Assembly: GCF_014698935.1 (NCBI RefSeq)
Contig: NZ_JACVMN010000002.1
Coordinates: 186,001-250,000, forward strand
Source: Flagellimonas sp. S3867
GTDB lineage: Bacteria; Bacteroidota; Bacteroidia; Flavobacteriales; Flavobacteriaceae
Direction of reading: 5' to 3'
Length of the DNA stretch: 64,000 nucleotides
Positions within the stretch are counted from its first letter, which is position 1. Each line of letters opens with the position of its first letter. This document shows, piece by piece, positions 50,446 to 60,359 of this stretch. The notes beneath the pieces were generated by a model, which did no database searches, was not told the DNA's origin, and worked only from the letters and a program-made list of their open reading frames with translations. Both the position numbers and the translations under genes were made by a program.

Positions 50446-53400
50446 ATGAGAAGTATGAAAAGGAAGGTGATTGCGGTTTTTGTACTCCTTTTTTCCACTA
50501 TTTCATGTCAAAACAAAGTGGAAAAACAGTTCAAAAAACTGGCCTTCGAACATACCGCAATCGATTTCGTCAATCAACTTTCTGAAACTCCCGAATTAAA
50601 TATTCTCACCTATTTGTACTATTACAACGGAGCAGGTGTTGTTGCCGGTGATTTTAACAACGATAGTCTTGTAGATTTATATTTCACAGGGAATCAAGTA
50701 TCCGATGAACTCTATTTGAACAAAGGGGGATTCACTTTTCAAAAAGTTACCAAAGAAGCTCAAATTGAAAATGGAGACGGGTGGACAACTGGCGCTACGC
50801 ATGTGGACATAAATAATGATGGCCTTCTTGATTTATATGTATGTAAAGTGGGTAATTACAAACATTTGGATGACGCAAATCGCTTGTACATTAATCAAGG
50901 TGTGAATGACGAAGGTGTTCCAACTTTTAAAGAAGATGCCAAATCTTATGGGTTGGATTTTTCAGGATTTTCTACTCACTCAGCATTTTTTGATTTTGAT
51001 TTAGACGGAGACCTTGACATGTACCTTATGAATCATTCCGTTTATCCCAACAGAACCTATGGAAAAGGTAATCAGCGTAAGAAATTGGACAGGCTATCCG
51101 GTGACATTTTGTTTCGAAACGATGATGGAAAATTTGTTGATATAAGTGCAGAGGCTGGAATATATCAAGGCAAAAGCGGGTACGGATTAGGGCTCTCGGT
51201 TAGTGATGTAAACAACGACGGATTTCCAGATATTTATGTAGGCAACGACTTCTTCGAAAACGATTACCTCTATATAAATAGGCAAGATGGAACTTTTCAA
51301 GAGATGATTTCGAATCCTGAAAACAAATTGGGCCATACCACCCACTATTCCATGGGAAATGATATTGCCGATGTGAACAATGATGGATTAATGGATATTA
51401 TTTCTTTGGACATGCTCCCAGAAAATTTAGAAACCTACAAAACCTCTGGGCTCGAATATGGCTTTCCTATTTACCAGCAATATTTAAAAAATGGGTTCGC
51501 TCCGCAATACATGCAAAACACTTTACACCTAAATCTCGATGGAGAAAATTTCGCTGAAATAGGAAATTTAAGTGGTCTATCGGCAACTGAATGGTCTTGG
51601 GGTGCCCTATTGGCCGATTTTGATAATGATGGCAAAAAAGATGTTTTTGTATCCAACGGAATCAAAGGTGCCACAAACGATATGGATTTTATCAGTTTTA
51701 TTTCCAACGACAATATCCAAAGAAGGATAGAACAAGGAATGTCAGTTTCTGATATGCCCTTGATTGAAGAAATTCCTGAAAAAAAGATTGCCAACTACAT
51801 CTTTAAAAATAATGGCGACCTAACATTTTCAGATGTGACCGATAAATGGCTCGATAAGGAAACATCGTTCAGTAATGGTAGTATTTATGCCGACCTGGAC
51901 AACGATGGTGATTTGGATATTGTGGTAAACAATGTAGATCAGATGGCCTATGTAATGGAAAATACCGGCACTGAAAACAATAGCCTTGCTATTGAATTCA
52001 AGGGTAACCCACAAAACAATTTCGGAATCGGGGCGAAAGTGCTTTCTTTTTCAAAATCGCAAAGCCTGTCTCAGGAGAATTTTAATTCAAAAGGTTATTT
52101 GTCTGCCGTTTCGCCAATTATGCACTTGGGCTTAGGGAAAGATTCAATTCTAGATTCCCTTAAAATTATTTGGCCGGGAGGAGCATTTGAAACCCTTCAT
52201 AATGTTGCAACGTCCGGTAGGATCAAAGTCAACCAAAATAATGCCTCATCCAATTACTATCATAACAAAAAAGAAAATGGGCAGTCAAAGTTTTCAAAAC
52301 TGGATTCGTTGGTCAACTTTGTTCATGACGAACGAGCATCATTGGATTTTGACCGCGAACCGTTGGTCCCCTTTGCCAATTCCAATGAAGGACCCGACAT
52401 TTCGGTTGCCGACGTGAATAATGATGGTCTGGATGATTTTTTGATCAGCGGAGCCAAAACCCAAAGCTCTGAGTTGTATGTTCAAGAAGAAGACGGTCAA
52501 TTTCATTTGCAACAAGTAGAACTTTTTCAAGAAAGTGCAGCGAATGAGGACACATCCCATCTATTTTTTAATGCAAATGGGGATCCTTTCCAAGATCTAA
52601 TTGTGGTTAGTGGAGGCAATGAATTTAAAAGCGGAAAACCATTACAACCGCGATTATACCTGAACCACAACGGTGTTTTTAAACTTGCTGAAAACCAGTT
52701 CGATGGAATTGAGGTCAATGCTTCCAAGGTATTGCCAATAGATTTTGATCAAGATGGTGATCAAGATGTAATAATTGTGTCCGATCAGGTCCCCGGTCAA
52801 TATGGAAAAACACCAGCGCAATATTTGTTCAGCAACGACGGCAAAGGAAATTTTGCAGAACGCACCCAAGAAATTATCCCCGAATTGTCACTTTTCGGAA
52901 ATATAAAAGATGCGGTGTCCATCGATATCGATGCCAATGGATATGAAGATCTGATTGTTGTGGGTCACTGGATGTCGGTGTCTATATTCTTAAATGATGG
53001 TAACCAGTTTAAGCTTCAAAAAAATAATGGCCTGCAAAACACCGAAGGGTGGTGGAATACCGTAGAATTAGCCGACATGGACAAAGACGGAGATTTGGAC
53101 CTAGTTTGTGGTAATTGGGGCCACAACAGTAAATTTAAGGCTTCCCAAGAACACCCGATTACACTCTATTTAGCTGATTTTGATGACAATGGTTCCGAAG
53201 AGCCTGTGATCACTCATTATCACAAAAACACAGAAACTCCTTTTGCATCTAAAGATGAACTTGCAAAACAAATGCCTTTCTTAAACAAAAACTATCTATC
53301 CTACAAAGATTTTGCCGCCGCATCCGTTCAAGATTTGTTCGGTAAGGTGAAGTTGGACATGGCAGCAAAGAAATCCGTAGTAGAACTGGGAAGCGTATTT

Positions 53401-53748
53401 TTTGAGAACAATGGACATGGAAACTTTACCAAAAGAGAGTTGCCTAAAATGGCCCAAGCGTCGCCCATTTACGACTTTGAAACGGATGATTTGAATGAAG
53501 ACGGTTATCTGGATTTGTTAATTGTAGGGAATAATTATGAAATAAGCACCCAGTTGGGTAGATTGGACGCTTTTCATGGACTAATTTTACAAAACGACAC
53601 AACCGGGGGTTTTAACCTGGTGAAAAATGATGGTTTCCACGTTTTTGGAGCCATTAGAACTTTGAAAAAAATTACTATAGCCGGCAAGCCGTCTTACGTT
53701 GCCGGACGCAATAACGATTCACCTATTTTTTTGGTCAAAAATCAATGA
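50446..53748 (+). CDS. FG-GAP/VCBS repeat and ASPIC/UnbV domain lipoprotein (CRTAC1-like), copy 1
   Basis: An 1100-residue lipoprotein with signal MRSMKRKVIAVFVLLFSTISC (Cys21); ATG 50455 is an alternative start three codons on. It has about a dozen calcium-type FG-GAP/VCBS repeats, the signature D-x-N/D-x-D/N-G-x-x-D, for instance DINNDGLLDLY, DFDLDGDLDMY, DVNNDGFPDIY, DLDNDGDLDIV and DMDKDGDLDLV. These form two propeller-like halves around a central ASPIC/UnbV domain at residues about 513-590 (GIGAKVLSF then HLGLGKDSILDSLKIIWPGG). Such proteins occur near SusCD and are thought to bind surface polymers or partners; no catalytic residues are known. First gene of a six-gene operon, four bases before copy 2. 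Confidence 0.88.
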   Translation: MRSMKRKVIAVFVLLFSTISCQNKVEKQFKKLAFEHTAIDFVNQLSETPELNILTYLYYYNGAGVVAGDFNNDSLVDLYFTGNQVSDELYLNKGGFTFQKVTKEAQIENGDGWTTGATHVDINNDGLLDLYVCKVGNYKHLDDANRLYINQGVNDEGVPTFKEDAKSYGLDFSGFSTHSAFFDFDLDGDLDMYLMNHSVYPNRTYGKGNQRKKLDRLSGDILFRNDDGKFVDISAEAGIYQGKSGYGLGLSVSDVNNDGFPDIYVGNDFFENDYLYINRQDGTFQEMISNPENKLGHTTHYSMGNDIADVNNDGLMDIISLDMLPENLETYKTSGLEYGFPIYQQYLKNGFAPQYMQNTLHLNLDGENFAEIGNLSGLSATEWSWGALLADFDNDGKKDVFVSNGIKGATNDMDFISFISNDNIQRRIEQGMSVSDMPLIEEIPEKKIANYIFKNNGDLTFSDVTDKWLDKETSFSNGSIYADLDNDGDLDIVVNNVDQMAYVMENTGTENNSLAIEFKGNPQNNFGIGAKVLSFSKSQSLSQENFNSKGYLSAVSPIMHLGLGKDSILDSLKIIWPGGAFETLHNVATSGRIKVNQNNASSNYYHNKKENGQSKFSKLDSLVNFVHDERASLDFDREPLVPFANSNEGPDISVADVNNDGLDDFLISGAKTQSSELYVQEEDGQFHLQQVELFQESAANEDTSHLFFNANGDPFQDLIVVSGGNEFKSGKPLQPRLYLNHNGVFKLAENQFDGIEVNASKVLPIDFDQDGDQDVIIVSDQVPGQYGKTPAQYLFSNDGKGNFAERTQEIIPELSLFGNIKDAVSIDIDANGYEDLIVVGHWMSVSIFLNDGNQFKLQKNNGLQNTEGWWNTVELADMDKDGDLDLVCGNWGHNSKFKASQEHPITLYLADFDDNGSEEPVITHYHKNTETPFASKDELAKQMPFLNKNYLSYKDFAAASVQDLFGKVKLDMAAKKSVVELGSVFFENNGHGNFTKRELPKMAQASPIYDFETDDLNEDGYLDLLIVGNNYEISTQLGRLDAFHGLILQNDTTGGFNLVKNDGFHVFGAIRTLKKITIAGKPSYVAGRNNDSPIFLVKNQ

Positions 53749-53752
53749 AGAA

Positions 53753-56700
53753 ATGAGAACACCTATTTTGAAGATATTTTGTTTGTTGTTACTACTAGGC
53801 TCGTGCAACTCAAAAGAAAAGGAAACAGATTCCAATGAAAAATCAGAGACCCTGTTTACCCTTATGCCATCGGCACAAACAGGGGTTGATTTTGTGAACA
53901 AGGTCGAAAATCAGAAGAATTTCAACATTTTCAAGTATAGAAATTTTTATAATGGCGGCGGTGTTGCCATTGGCGACATTAATAACGATGGGTTGCCAGA
54001 TATTTATCTAACGGGCAATATGGAACCCAATAAACTGTATGTGAACAAGGGCAATCTTCAATTCGACGATATTTCTGAAAAAGCAGGAGTTACGGGAAAT
54101 AAGCCCTGGTCCACCGGAGTGGTTATGGTAGATGTAAATGCAGACGGTCTTTTGGATATTTATGTAAGCAATGCAGGGAATTTAGAAGGCAACAATCATG
54201 ACAATGATCTCTATATCAATAATGGAGATTTGACCTTTACAGAAAAAGCCAGTGAATATAATCTGGCTGAAACTGGTTTTTCTACCCATGCCTCTTTTTT
54301 CGATTATGATAAAGATGGAGATTTAGATGCCTATATTCTCAATAACAGCAACATTCCCGTCAGCAGCTTGGGCTATGCAGAGCAGCGTGAAGTAAGGGCT
54401 CAAGATTGGGAGGGTGTACCTCATATTTTCAGAGGTGTTGGCGATATGCTCTTGAGAAACGACAATGGCAAATATGTAGATGTAAGCGAAGAAGCCGGAA
54501 TTTATGGAAGCCTGATTGGATTCGGTTTAGGGGTTTTGGTCACCGACATCAACAAAGATTTATATCCTGATATTTACGTATCCAACGATTTCTATGAAAG
54601 AGACTACCTCTACATCAACAATCAAGATGGTACATTTAGAGAAGAAATAAAGGATTATACCCAACATTTGAGCCTTTCCGCAATGGGAATCGATATTGCA
54701 GATATCAATAACGATGGTCATAACGACATTTTTATCACTGATATGCTTCCCGAGCCCGATCAAAGGGTAAAATCGGTTATGGAATTTGAAGGATATAACA
54801 TCTATGAGTTAAAACGAAGCAAAGATTTCTACCAACAGTACATTCAAAATACCCTACAACTTAACAATGGGAATGGTTCATTCTCAGAAGTAGCTTATTA
54901 CAGCGGTGTTGATGCAACCGATTGGAGTTGGGCAGGTCTACTTTTTGATATGGACAACGACGGACTCCGTGATATTTTTATCACCAATGGAATCAACCAT
55001 GATCTAACCGATTTGGACTTTGTTGACTTTTTTGCCAATGAAATTATCCAAAAAATGGCACTTACAGGTCGTAAAGAATCCATTGACTCCATCATCAATA
55101 AAATGCCCATAAAACCACAGCCCAATTATGCATATAGGAACAAAGGAGATATCACCTTTGACAAGGCAAATAAAGATTGGGGTTTTGACCTTCCTACAAG
55201 ATCTAATGGGGCAGCATATGGTGATCTTGACAACGATGGAGATTTAGATTTGGTAATCAACAACGTAAATACCGAAACCTTTATCTACCGAAATAATACC
55301 AACGAGCAGAAAAATCACAACTATATTCAACTAAAGTTGGAAGGTGAGGGTTCCAATCCATTTGCAGTGGGCACCACGGCATTCCTATATTATGATGATC
55401 ATATCGTAAACCAAGAGTTGATTCCATCCAGAGGGTTCCAATCTTCCATGGATTACACCATGACCATTGGATTAGGTGAAGCCAAAAAGATTGACTCCGT
55501 AAGAATCCTTTGGCCCAATGACAAAACCCAAAAACTTACGAATGTTGAAGCCAATCAGGTATTGACTTTCAAGCAATCAGATGCGACAGAAGGCTATGTT
55601 TTGGCAAATGAAGAAACAAAAAAGACCTTAATCCGAGAGTTGCAAAATAATGCACTGACCTCACATAAGGAAAATACGTATAGTGACTTCGATTATGAAG
55701 GCCTCATTTACAAGAAAACCTCTCAAGAAGGTCCTTCCTTGGCCATAGGCGACATCAATGGAGATGGAAACGAAGATATTTTTGTCGGTGGAGCCTCAGG
55801 TCAGTCCGCAGTAATTTATACACATCAGGGACTGGGGAAATTATCCAAAACAACACAAAGAGCACTGCAAGAAGACAGTACATATGAAGATACGGCGGCA
55901 GCTTTCTTTGATGCGGATGGCGACGGGGATTTGGACCTTATTGTTGGCTCAGGTGGCAACGAAGTTGGTAAGGAACGTACATACCGACCAAGATTATATT
56001 TGAACAATGGGTCTGGTAACTTTCAAAAATCCGATCAAACACTACCTTCTGCTTTCAAGAACATTTCCACCATATCCACCAGCGACTTTGATGCTGATGG
56101 AGATATCGATGTTTTTATCGGCTCAAGAAGCATTGTTGGGGTATATGGGCTGGATCCGAATCACCTGTTTTTGGAAAATCAAGGTAATGGTGAATTTACC
56201 AATGTAACGGAAAGATTAGGTTACGACCTAAAAGATGCCGGTATGGTCACTAACTCCCTTTGGATTGATATTGATGGAGACAAAAAAGAGGATCTCATAA
56301 CAGTTTCAGAATGGGGCACACCCAAAATATACAAGAATTCTGGTCGGCGAATTTCCAAAGTAAAATCATCCCTTGACAGCCTTCACGGTTGGTGGAATAC
56401 TGTCGAGGCTGCAGATTTGGATAATGATGGAGACTATGATCTAGTATTGGGCAACCAAGGAGAAAATCTTCATTACACTCCAAAAAAAGAGAACCCAATG
56501 AAAATGTGGATCAACGATTTCGATGATAACGGAACCATTGAACAGATTGTCACCCAAAACTATGATGGAGGTGATTATCCAATCCACCAGAAAAAAGAAT
56601 TGACCGAGCAATTGGTATCTCTGAAAAAACAAAACCTAAAAGCTTCGGATTATGCCAAAAGGACCATTCACGAACTTTTTTCAAAAGAAATAATCGACCG

Positions 56701-57097
56701 CTCCATTGTTAAAGAGGTCTCTTACTCAGGATCTCTAATTGCTATAAATGAAGGAGAGGGCAAATTTAAAATCAAAAGACTTCCAAGTCGTGTTCAGCTT
56801 TCTTGTATTTGCGGAATTACCTGTACCGATATTAATAATGATGGGAACTTGGACTTGATAATGGCCGGTAATAATTTTGAATTCAAACCTCAGTTTTCCC
56901 GATTGGACGCAGGCTATGGTAATGTGCTTCTGGGCGATGGCAAATTGGGCTTTGATTGGCAGAGTTTTGATGAAAGTGGATTCTTGATTCGAGATGAAGT
57001 AAAACATCTTAAACAGTTCAAGGATCAAAACGGCAAAAGATATTTGGTAGCAGCGATTAATGATGAAAAACCTAAGATTTTTGCGTTGGATGAATAA
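53753..57097 (+). CDS. FG-GAP/VCBS repeat and ASPIC/UnbV domain lipoprotein, copy 2
   Basis: An 1114-residue lipoprotein with signal RTPILKIFCLLLLLGSC (Cys18) followed by an acidic/polar linker, as in surface-exported Bacteroidota lipoproteins. The start at 53753 avoids the TTG-started extension from 53699, which would overlap copy 1. Repeats include DINNDGLPDIY, DVNADGLLDIY, DYDKDGDLDAY, DMDNDGLRDIF and DLDNDGDYDLV. The ASPIC/UnbV domain lies at about residues 522-600 (AVGTTAFLYYDD, IPSRGFQSSMDYTMTIGLGEAKKIDSVRILWP). Layout is the same as in copies 1 and 3, but the sequences have diverged well beyond recent duplication. Confidence 0.88.
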   Translation: MRTPILKIFCLLLLLGSCNSKEKETDSNEKSETLFTLMPSAQTGVDFVNKVENQKNFNIFKYRNFYNGGGVAIGDINNDGLPDIYLTGNMEPNKLYVNKGNLQFDDISEKAGVTGNKPWSTGVVMVDVNADGLLDIYVSNAGNLEGNNHDNDLYINNGDLTFTEKASEYNLAETGFSTHASFFDYDKDGDLDAYILNNSNIPVSSLGYAEQREVRAQDWEGVPHIFRGVGDMLLRNDNGKYVDVSEEAGIYGSLIGFGLGVLVTDINKDLYPDIYVSNDFYERDYLYINNQDGTFREEIKDYTQHLSLSAMGIDIADINNDGHNDIFITDMLPEPDQRVKSVMEFEGYNIYELKRSKDFYQQYIQNTLQLNNGNGSFSEVAYYSGVDATDWSWAGLLFDMDNDGLRDIFITNGINHDLTDLDFVDFFANEIIQKMALTGRKESIDSIINKMPIKPQPNYAYRNKGDITFDKANKDWGFDLPTRSNGAAYGDLDNDGDLDLVINNVNTETFIYRNNTNEQKNHNYIQLKLEGEGSNPFAVGTTAFLYYDDHIVNQELIPSRGFQSSMDYTMTIGLGEAKKIDSVRILWPNDKTQKLTNVEANQVLTFKQSDATEGYVLANEETKKTLIRELQNNALTSHKENTYSDFDYEGLIYKKTSQEGPSLAIGDINGDGNEDIFVGGASGQSAVIYTHQGLGKLSKTTQRALQEDSTYEDTAAAFFDADGDGDLDLIVGSGGNEVGKERTYRPRLYLNNGSGNFQKSDQTLPSAFKNISTISTSDFDADGDIDVFIGSRSIVGVYGLDPNHLFLENQGNGEFTNVTERLGYDLKDAGMVTNSLWIDIDGDKKEDLITVSEWGTPKIYKNSGRRISKVKSSLDSLHGWWNTVEAADLDNDGDYDLVLGNQGENLHYTPKKENPMKMWINDFDDNGTIEQIVTQNYDGGDYPIHQKKELTEQLVSLKKQNLKASDYAKRTIHELFSKEIIDRSIVKEVSYSGSLIAINEGEGKFKIKRLPSRVQLSCICGITCTDINNDGNLDLIMAGNNFEFKPQFSRLDAGYGNVLLGDGKLGFDWQSFDESGFLIRDEVKHLKQFKDQNGKRYLVAAINDEKPKIFALDE

Positions 57098-60000
57098 ATT
57101 TGCAGGTCTTTTAATTGCTTTTATTTTGGTGTTGGGTTGCAAACAGGGCGGTTCCCTGTTCGAAAATCCATCGCCAAATAAAACCGGCATCACATTCGAA
57201 AACACGATTATAGAGTCCGATGAGCTCAATATTTTGGACTATCTCTACTTTTATAACGGTGGAGGGGTTGCCGTAGGTGACGTTAATGGAGATGAGCTCC
57301 CCGATATTTTCTTCTCGGGCAATCAAGTAAAGAATAAATTGTACCTCAACAAGGGAGACCTCAAATTTGAAGATATATCAACATCCGCAGGAGTTGAAGG
57401 CAATAGTACTTGGAACACCGGGGCTGTAATGGCCGATGTTAACGGCGATGGATTACTTGATATTTATGTCTGTGCCGTAGTGGGCATTAATGGGTTCAAT
57501 GGGCACAACGAGCTTTATATTAATAATGGTCCTTCAAGTGATAACTCAGAGGTCACCTTTACCGAAAGTTCTGTTGATTATGGACTGGATTTTGATTCTT
57601 ACAGTTCTTCCGCAGCTTTTTTGGACTATGACCTTGATGGTGATTTGGATCTATACCTTCTCAACCATGCCGTGCATACCCAAGATTCTTATGGAAAGGC
57701 TGACCTTCGCCATAAAAGAAGCTATGAGACCGGAGACAAGCTATTGCGAAATGACAACGGAAAATTTATCGAAGTAAGTGAAGAAGCTGGCATTTTTGGC
57801 GGCATAAATGGTTATGGTCTTGGGGTTGCGGTTTCTGATTTCAATCAAGATGGCTATCCTGATATTTATGTTGGGAATGATTTTCATGAAGATGATTATT
57901 ACTATCTGAACAATGGTGATGGCACTTTTAGTGAAAGGCTAAAACAGCATTTTGGCCACAGTAGTAGATTTTCCATGGGCAATGATGTGGCAGACATCAA
58001 CCATGATGGACTTCCGGACATGATTTCTTTGGACATGCTTCCAGAAGATGAAATTCCATTGAAATCCTCTGAAGGTGATGACAATGTCCAAACCCAAAAG
58101 CTCCGAATTGAGCAATATGGTTACCATTATCAATTCACGCGTAATATGCTCTATGTGAATCAAGAAGATGGAAATTATATGGAGACCGCTCTAATGAGTG
58201 GTGTTGCCGCTACAGATTGGAGTTGGAGTGCCCTTTTTGCTGATTATGATCAGGATGGCGAACAAGATATCTTCGTCTCCAACGGAATCCCTAAACGTCC
58301 AAACGATCTGGATTTCATCAACTTTTTATCCAGCGATCAAATACAAAGTAAGGTCAACAACACTAAATTGGTAGACCAAGATGCACTGAATATGATGCCT
58401 ACGGGAGCAACACACAATTATGTGTTCAAGGGCCAACCAAATTTGGCATTTGAGGACATGTCATCAAAATGGATTTCTAAAGACACCTTAATATCTGGGG
58501 CCACAGCACTTGGAGATTTTGATAATGATGGGGATATCGATGTTGTCACATCCAATTTAAATAGCACCGCATCCCTTTACATTAACAAGACCAATGGAAA
58601 ATCCAACTACCTCAAAATTAGATTTGACTATGTCAACCCCAACAAAATTGGAATAGGCTCAAAAGTATACGCCTACGCAAACGGGAAATTACAATTCAAA
58701 GAATTGTATATGAGCAGAGGTTTTCAGGCCTCCAGCGAACCTATCATCCACTTTGGTTTTGGATCTGCTGAAAAGCTGGATTCTTTAAAAGTGATTTGGC
58801 CAAACAGCACCTATCAGGTCATCAAGGATATCACTACCAATCAAACCTTGACAATTTCACCGGAAAACACCAAACCTTTCGATTATGGCTCTTTAAAGGC
58901 CAAAAATCCAACAATTTTCAATAAAGTGGATAATGCATTAGGAATTGATTTTGTGCACAAGGAAGACAACTATATCGATTTTAACCGAGAGAAATTGATC
59001 CCATACAAAGCCTCTGATCGTGGTCCTGCTCTGGCCATTGGAGATTTAAATAACGATGGGAAAGAAGATGTTTTTCTTGGGGGGTCCAAATTTGTTCCAT
59101 CACGGGTTTTTGTTCAACAAGATTCCACCTTCGTTTTGGCGAATATACCGGAGATTGTTCAAGACTCAATTAAAGAAACCGTGAGTGCCGCAATTTTTGA
59201 TTTTAACGGAGATCAAAAAAATGATTTAATTACTGGAAACGGAGGGGCCGATTTCTTTGGACAATCCAGGCCTTTGCTTGACAATTATTATATCCAAAAC
59301 GACACAACATACGTTAAGAGCAAGCTCCCCGAATATTTTCAAAATGCCAGCGTGATCAAACCTTGCGATTATGATCAAGATGGTGATATGGACATTTTTA
59401 TTGGAAACCATATGGTCACCACCAAGTTCGGAGAATCACCGACCTCTTATTTGCTGAATAATGAACAAGGAACATTTTCAATTGTCGATGAATTTGCAGC
59501 GAGTCTTGCCGGAATGGTTACCGATGCCATTTGGCATGATTTTGATTCGGATGGCATCAAAGACCTTATAGTGATCGGGGAATGGATGTCGCCAAAATTT
59601 TATAAAAATACCAACGGAAGTTTTACCGAAGCCATATCGATGGATTTAAACGGATTATGGCAAACCATAGAACCCTTCGATATAGATCAAGATGGTGACG
59701 ATGATTATTTGCTGGGCAATTGGGGACAGAATTCAAAATTTACAGCCTCAAAACAGGATCCTTTAAAAATGTACTTTTCCGATTTTGACGATAATGGGAG
59801 CACGGAAACTATTATAGTAGTAAACAAGAATGGAAAAGAATATCCCATTCACGATTTGGACGATCTGGCCTCCCAAATGGTATCCTTGAGAAAAAAATTC
59901 AATAGTTATACATCATTTGCCGGTAAGGAAATCAAGGAAATTTTGGATGCTGAAACCATCAAAAATGCAGAAGTATTGTCAGTAACTGAACTTCGTTCAG

Positions 60001-60347
60001 GTTATTTAAAAAATGAAGGTGGTACCTTTGAATTTATACCCTTTTCTTTTGAACTGCAGGTTTCGCCCATAATGGATTTTCTGGCATACGACTTTGACAA
60101 TGATGGTAGCGTAGAAGTATTGGCAGGCGGCAACTATTTTGGAGTAAAGCCATATCACGGAAGATTTGACAGCTTCCCTGGAGCATTGATTAAAAATGAA
60201 AATAATGTAATTTTGGGCAATCGCCTAGGACTAGATTTCAGTCAGAAGTCAATACGTCATCTGGCCATTCTTCCTTTTAAGGATAATAGGTACCTACTTG
60301 CCATATTTAATAATGAAAAAGCCCAACTATATCAAATCAACAAATAA
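57090..60347 (+). CDS. FG-GAP/VCBS repeat and ASPIC/UnbV domain lipoprotein, copy 3
   Basis: About 1085 residues. I prefer ATG 57090 (MNKFAGLLIAFILVLGC, Cys17, a clean lipoprotein signal overlapping copy 2 by eight bases). ATG 57060 or 57063 is also open, adding ten or nine residues but overlapping 38 bases. Repeats include DVNGDGLLDIY, DYDLDGDLDLY, DFNQDGYPDIY, DFDNDGDIDVV and DYDQDGDMDIF. The ASPIC/UnbV part is at about residues 505-580 (GIGSKVYAYANGKLQFKEL, then MSRGFQASSEPIIHFGFG). A haloperoxidase gene follows after 12 bases. Role unknown; binding of a glycan or of the other operon products at the surface is inferred. Confidence 0.87.
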   Translation: MNKFAGLLIAFILVLGCKQGGSLFENPSPNKTGITFENTIIESDELNILDYLYFYNGGGVAVGDVNGDELPDIFFSGNQVKNKLYLNKGDLKFEDISTSAGVEGNSTWNTGAVMADVNGDGLLDIYVCAVVGINGFNGHNELYINNGPSSDNSEVTFTESSVDYGLDFDSYSSSAAFLDYDLDGDLDLYLLNHAVHTQDSYGKADLRHKRSYETGDKLLRNDNGKFIEVSEEAGIFGGINGYGLGVAVSDFNQDGYPDIYVGNDFHEDDYYYLNNGDGTFSERLKQHFGHSSRFSMGNDVADINHDGLPDMISLDMLPEDEIPLKSSEGDDNVQTQKLRIEQYGYHYQFTRNMLYVNQEDGNYMETALMSGVAATDWSWSALFADYDQDGEQDIFVSNGIPKRPNDLDFINFLSSDQIQSKVNNTKLVDQDALNMMPTGATHNYVFKGQPNLAFEDMSSKWISKDTLISGATALGDFDNDGDIDVVTSNLNSTASLYINKTNGKSNYLKIRFDYVNPNKIGIGSKVYAYANGKLQFKELYMSRGFQASSEPIIHFGFGSAEKLDSLKVIWPNSTYQVIKDITTNQTLTISPENTKPFDYGSLKAKNPTIFNKVDNALGIDFVHKEDNYIDFNREKLIPYKASDRGPALAIGDLNNDGKEDVFLGGSKFVPSRVFVQQDSTFVLANIPEIVQDSIKETVSAAIFDFNGDQKNDLITGNGGADFFGQSRPLLDNYYIQNDTTYVKSKLPEYFQNASVIKPCDYDQDGDMDIFIGNHMVTTKFGESPTSYLLNNEQGTFSIVDEFAASLAGMVTDAIWHDFDSDGIKDLIVIGEWMSPKFYKNTNGSFTEAISMDLNGLWQTIEPFDIDQDGDDDYLLGNWGQNSKFTASKQDPLKMYFSDFDDNGSTETIIVVNKNGKEYPIHDLDDLASQMVSLRKKFNSYTSFAGKEIKEILDAETIKNAEVLSVTELRSGYLKNEGGTFEFIPFSFELQVSPIMDFLAYDFDNDGSVEVLAGGNYFGVKPYHGRFDSFPGALIKNENNVILGNRLGLDFSQKSIRHLAILPFKDNRYLLAIFNNEKAQLYQINK

Positions 60348-60359
60348 AATAAATTGGTT

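Noticed and set aside
53699..53752. TTG-started N-terminal extension of the second FG-GAP gene
   Set aside because: It would overlap copy 1 and put residues before a clean lipoprotein signal starting at 53753.
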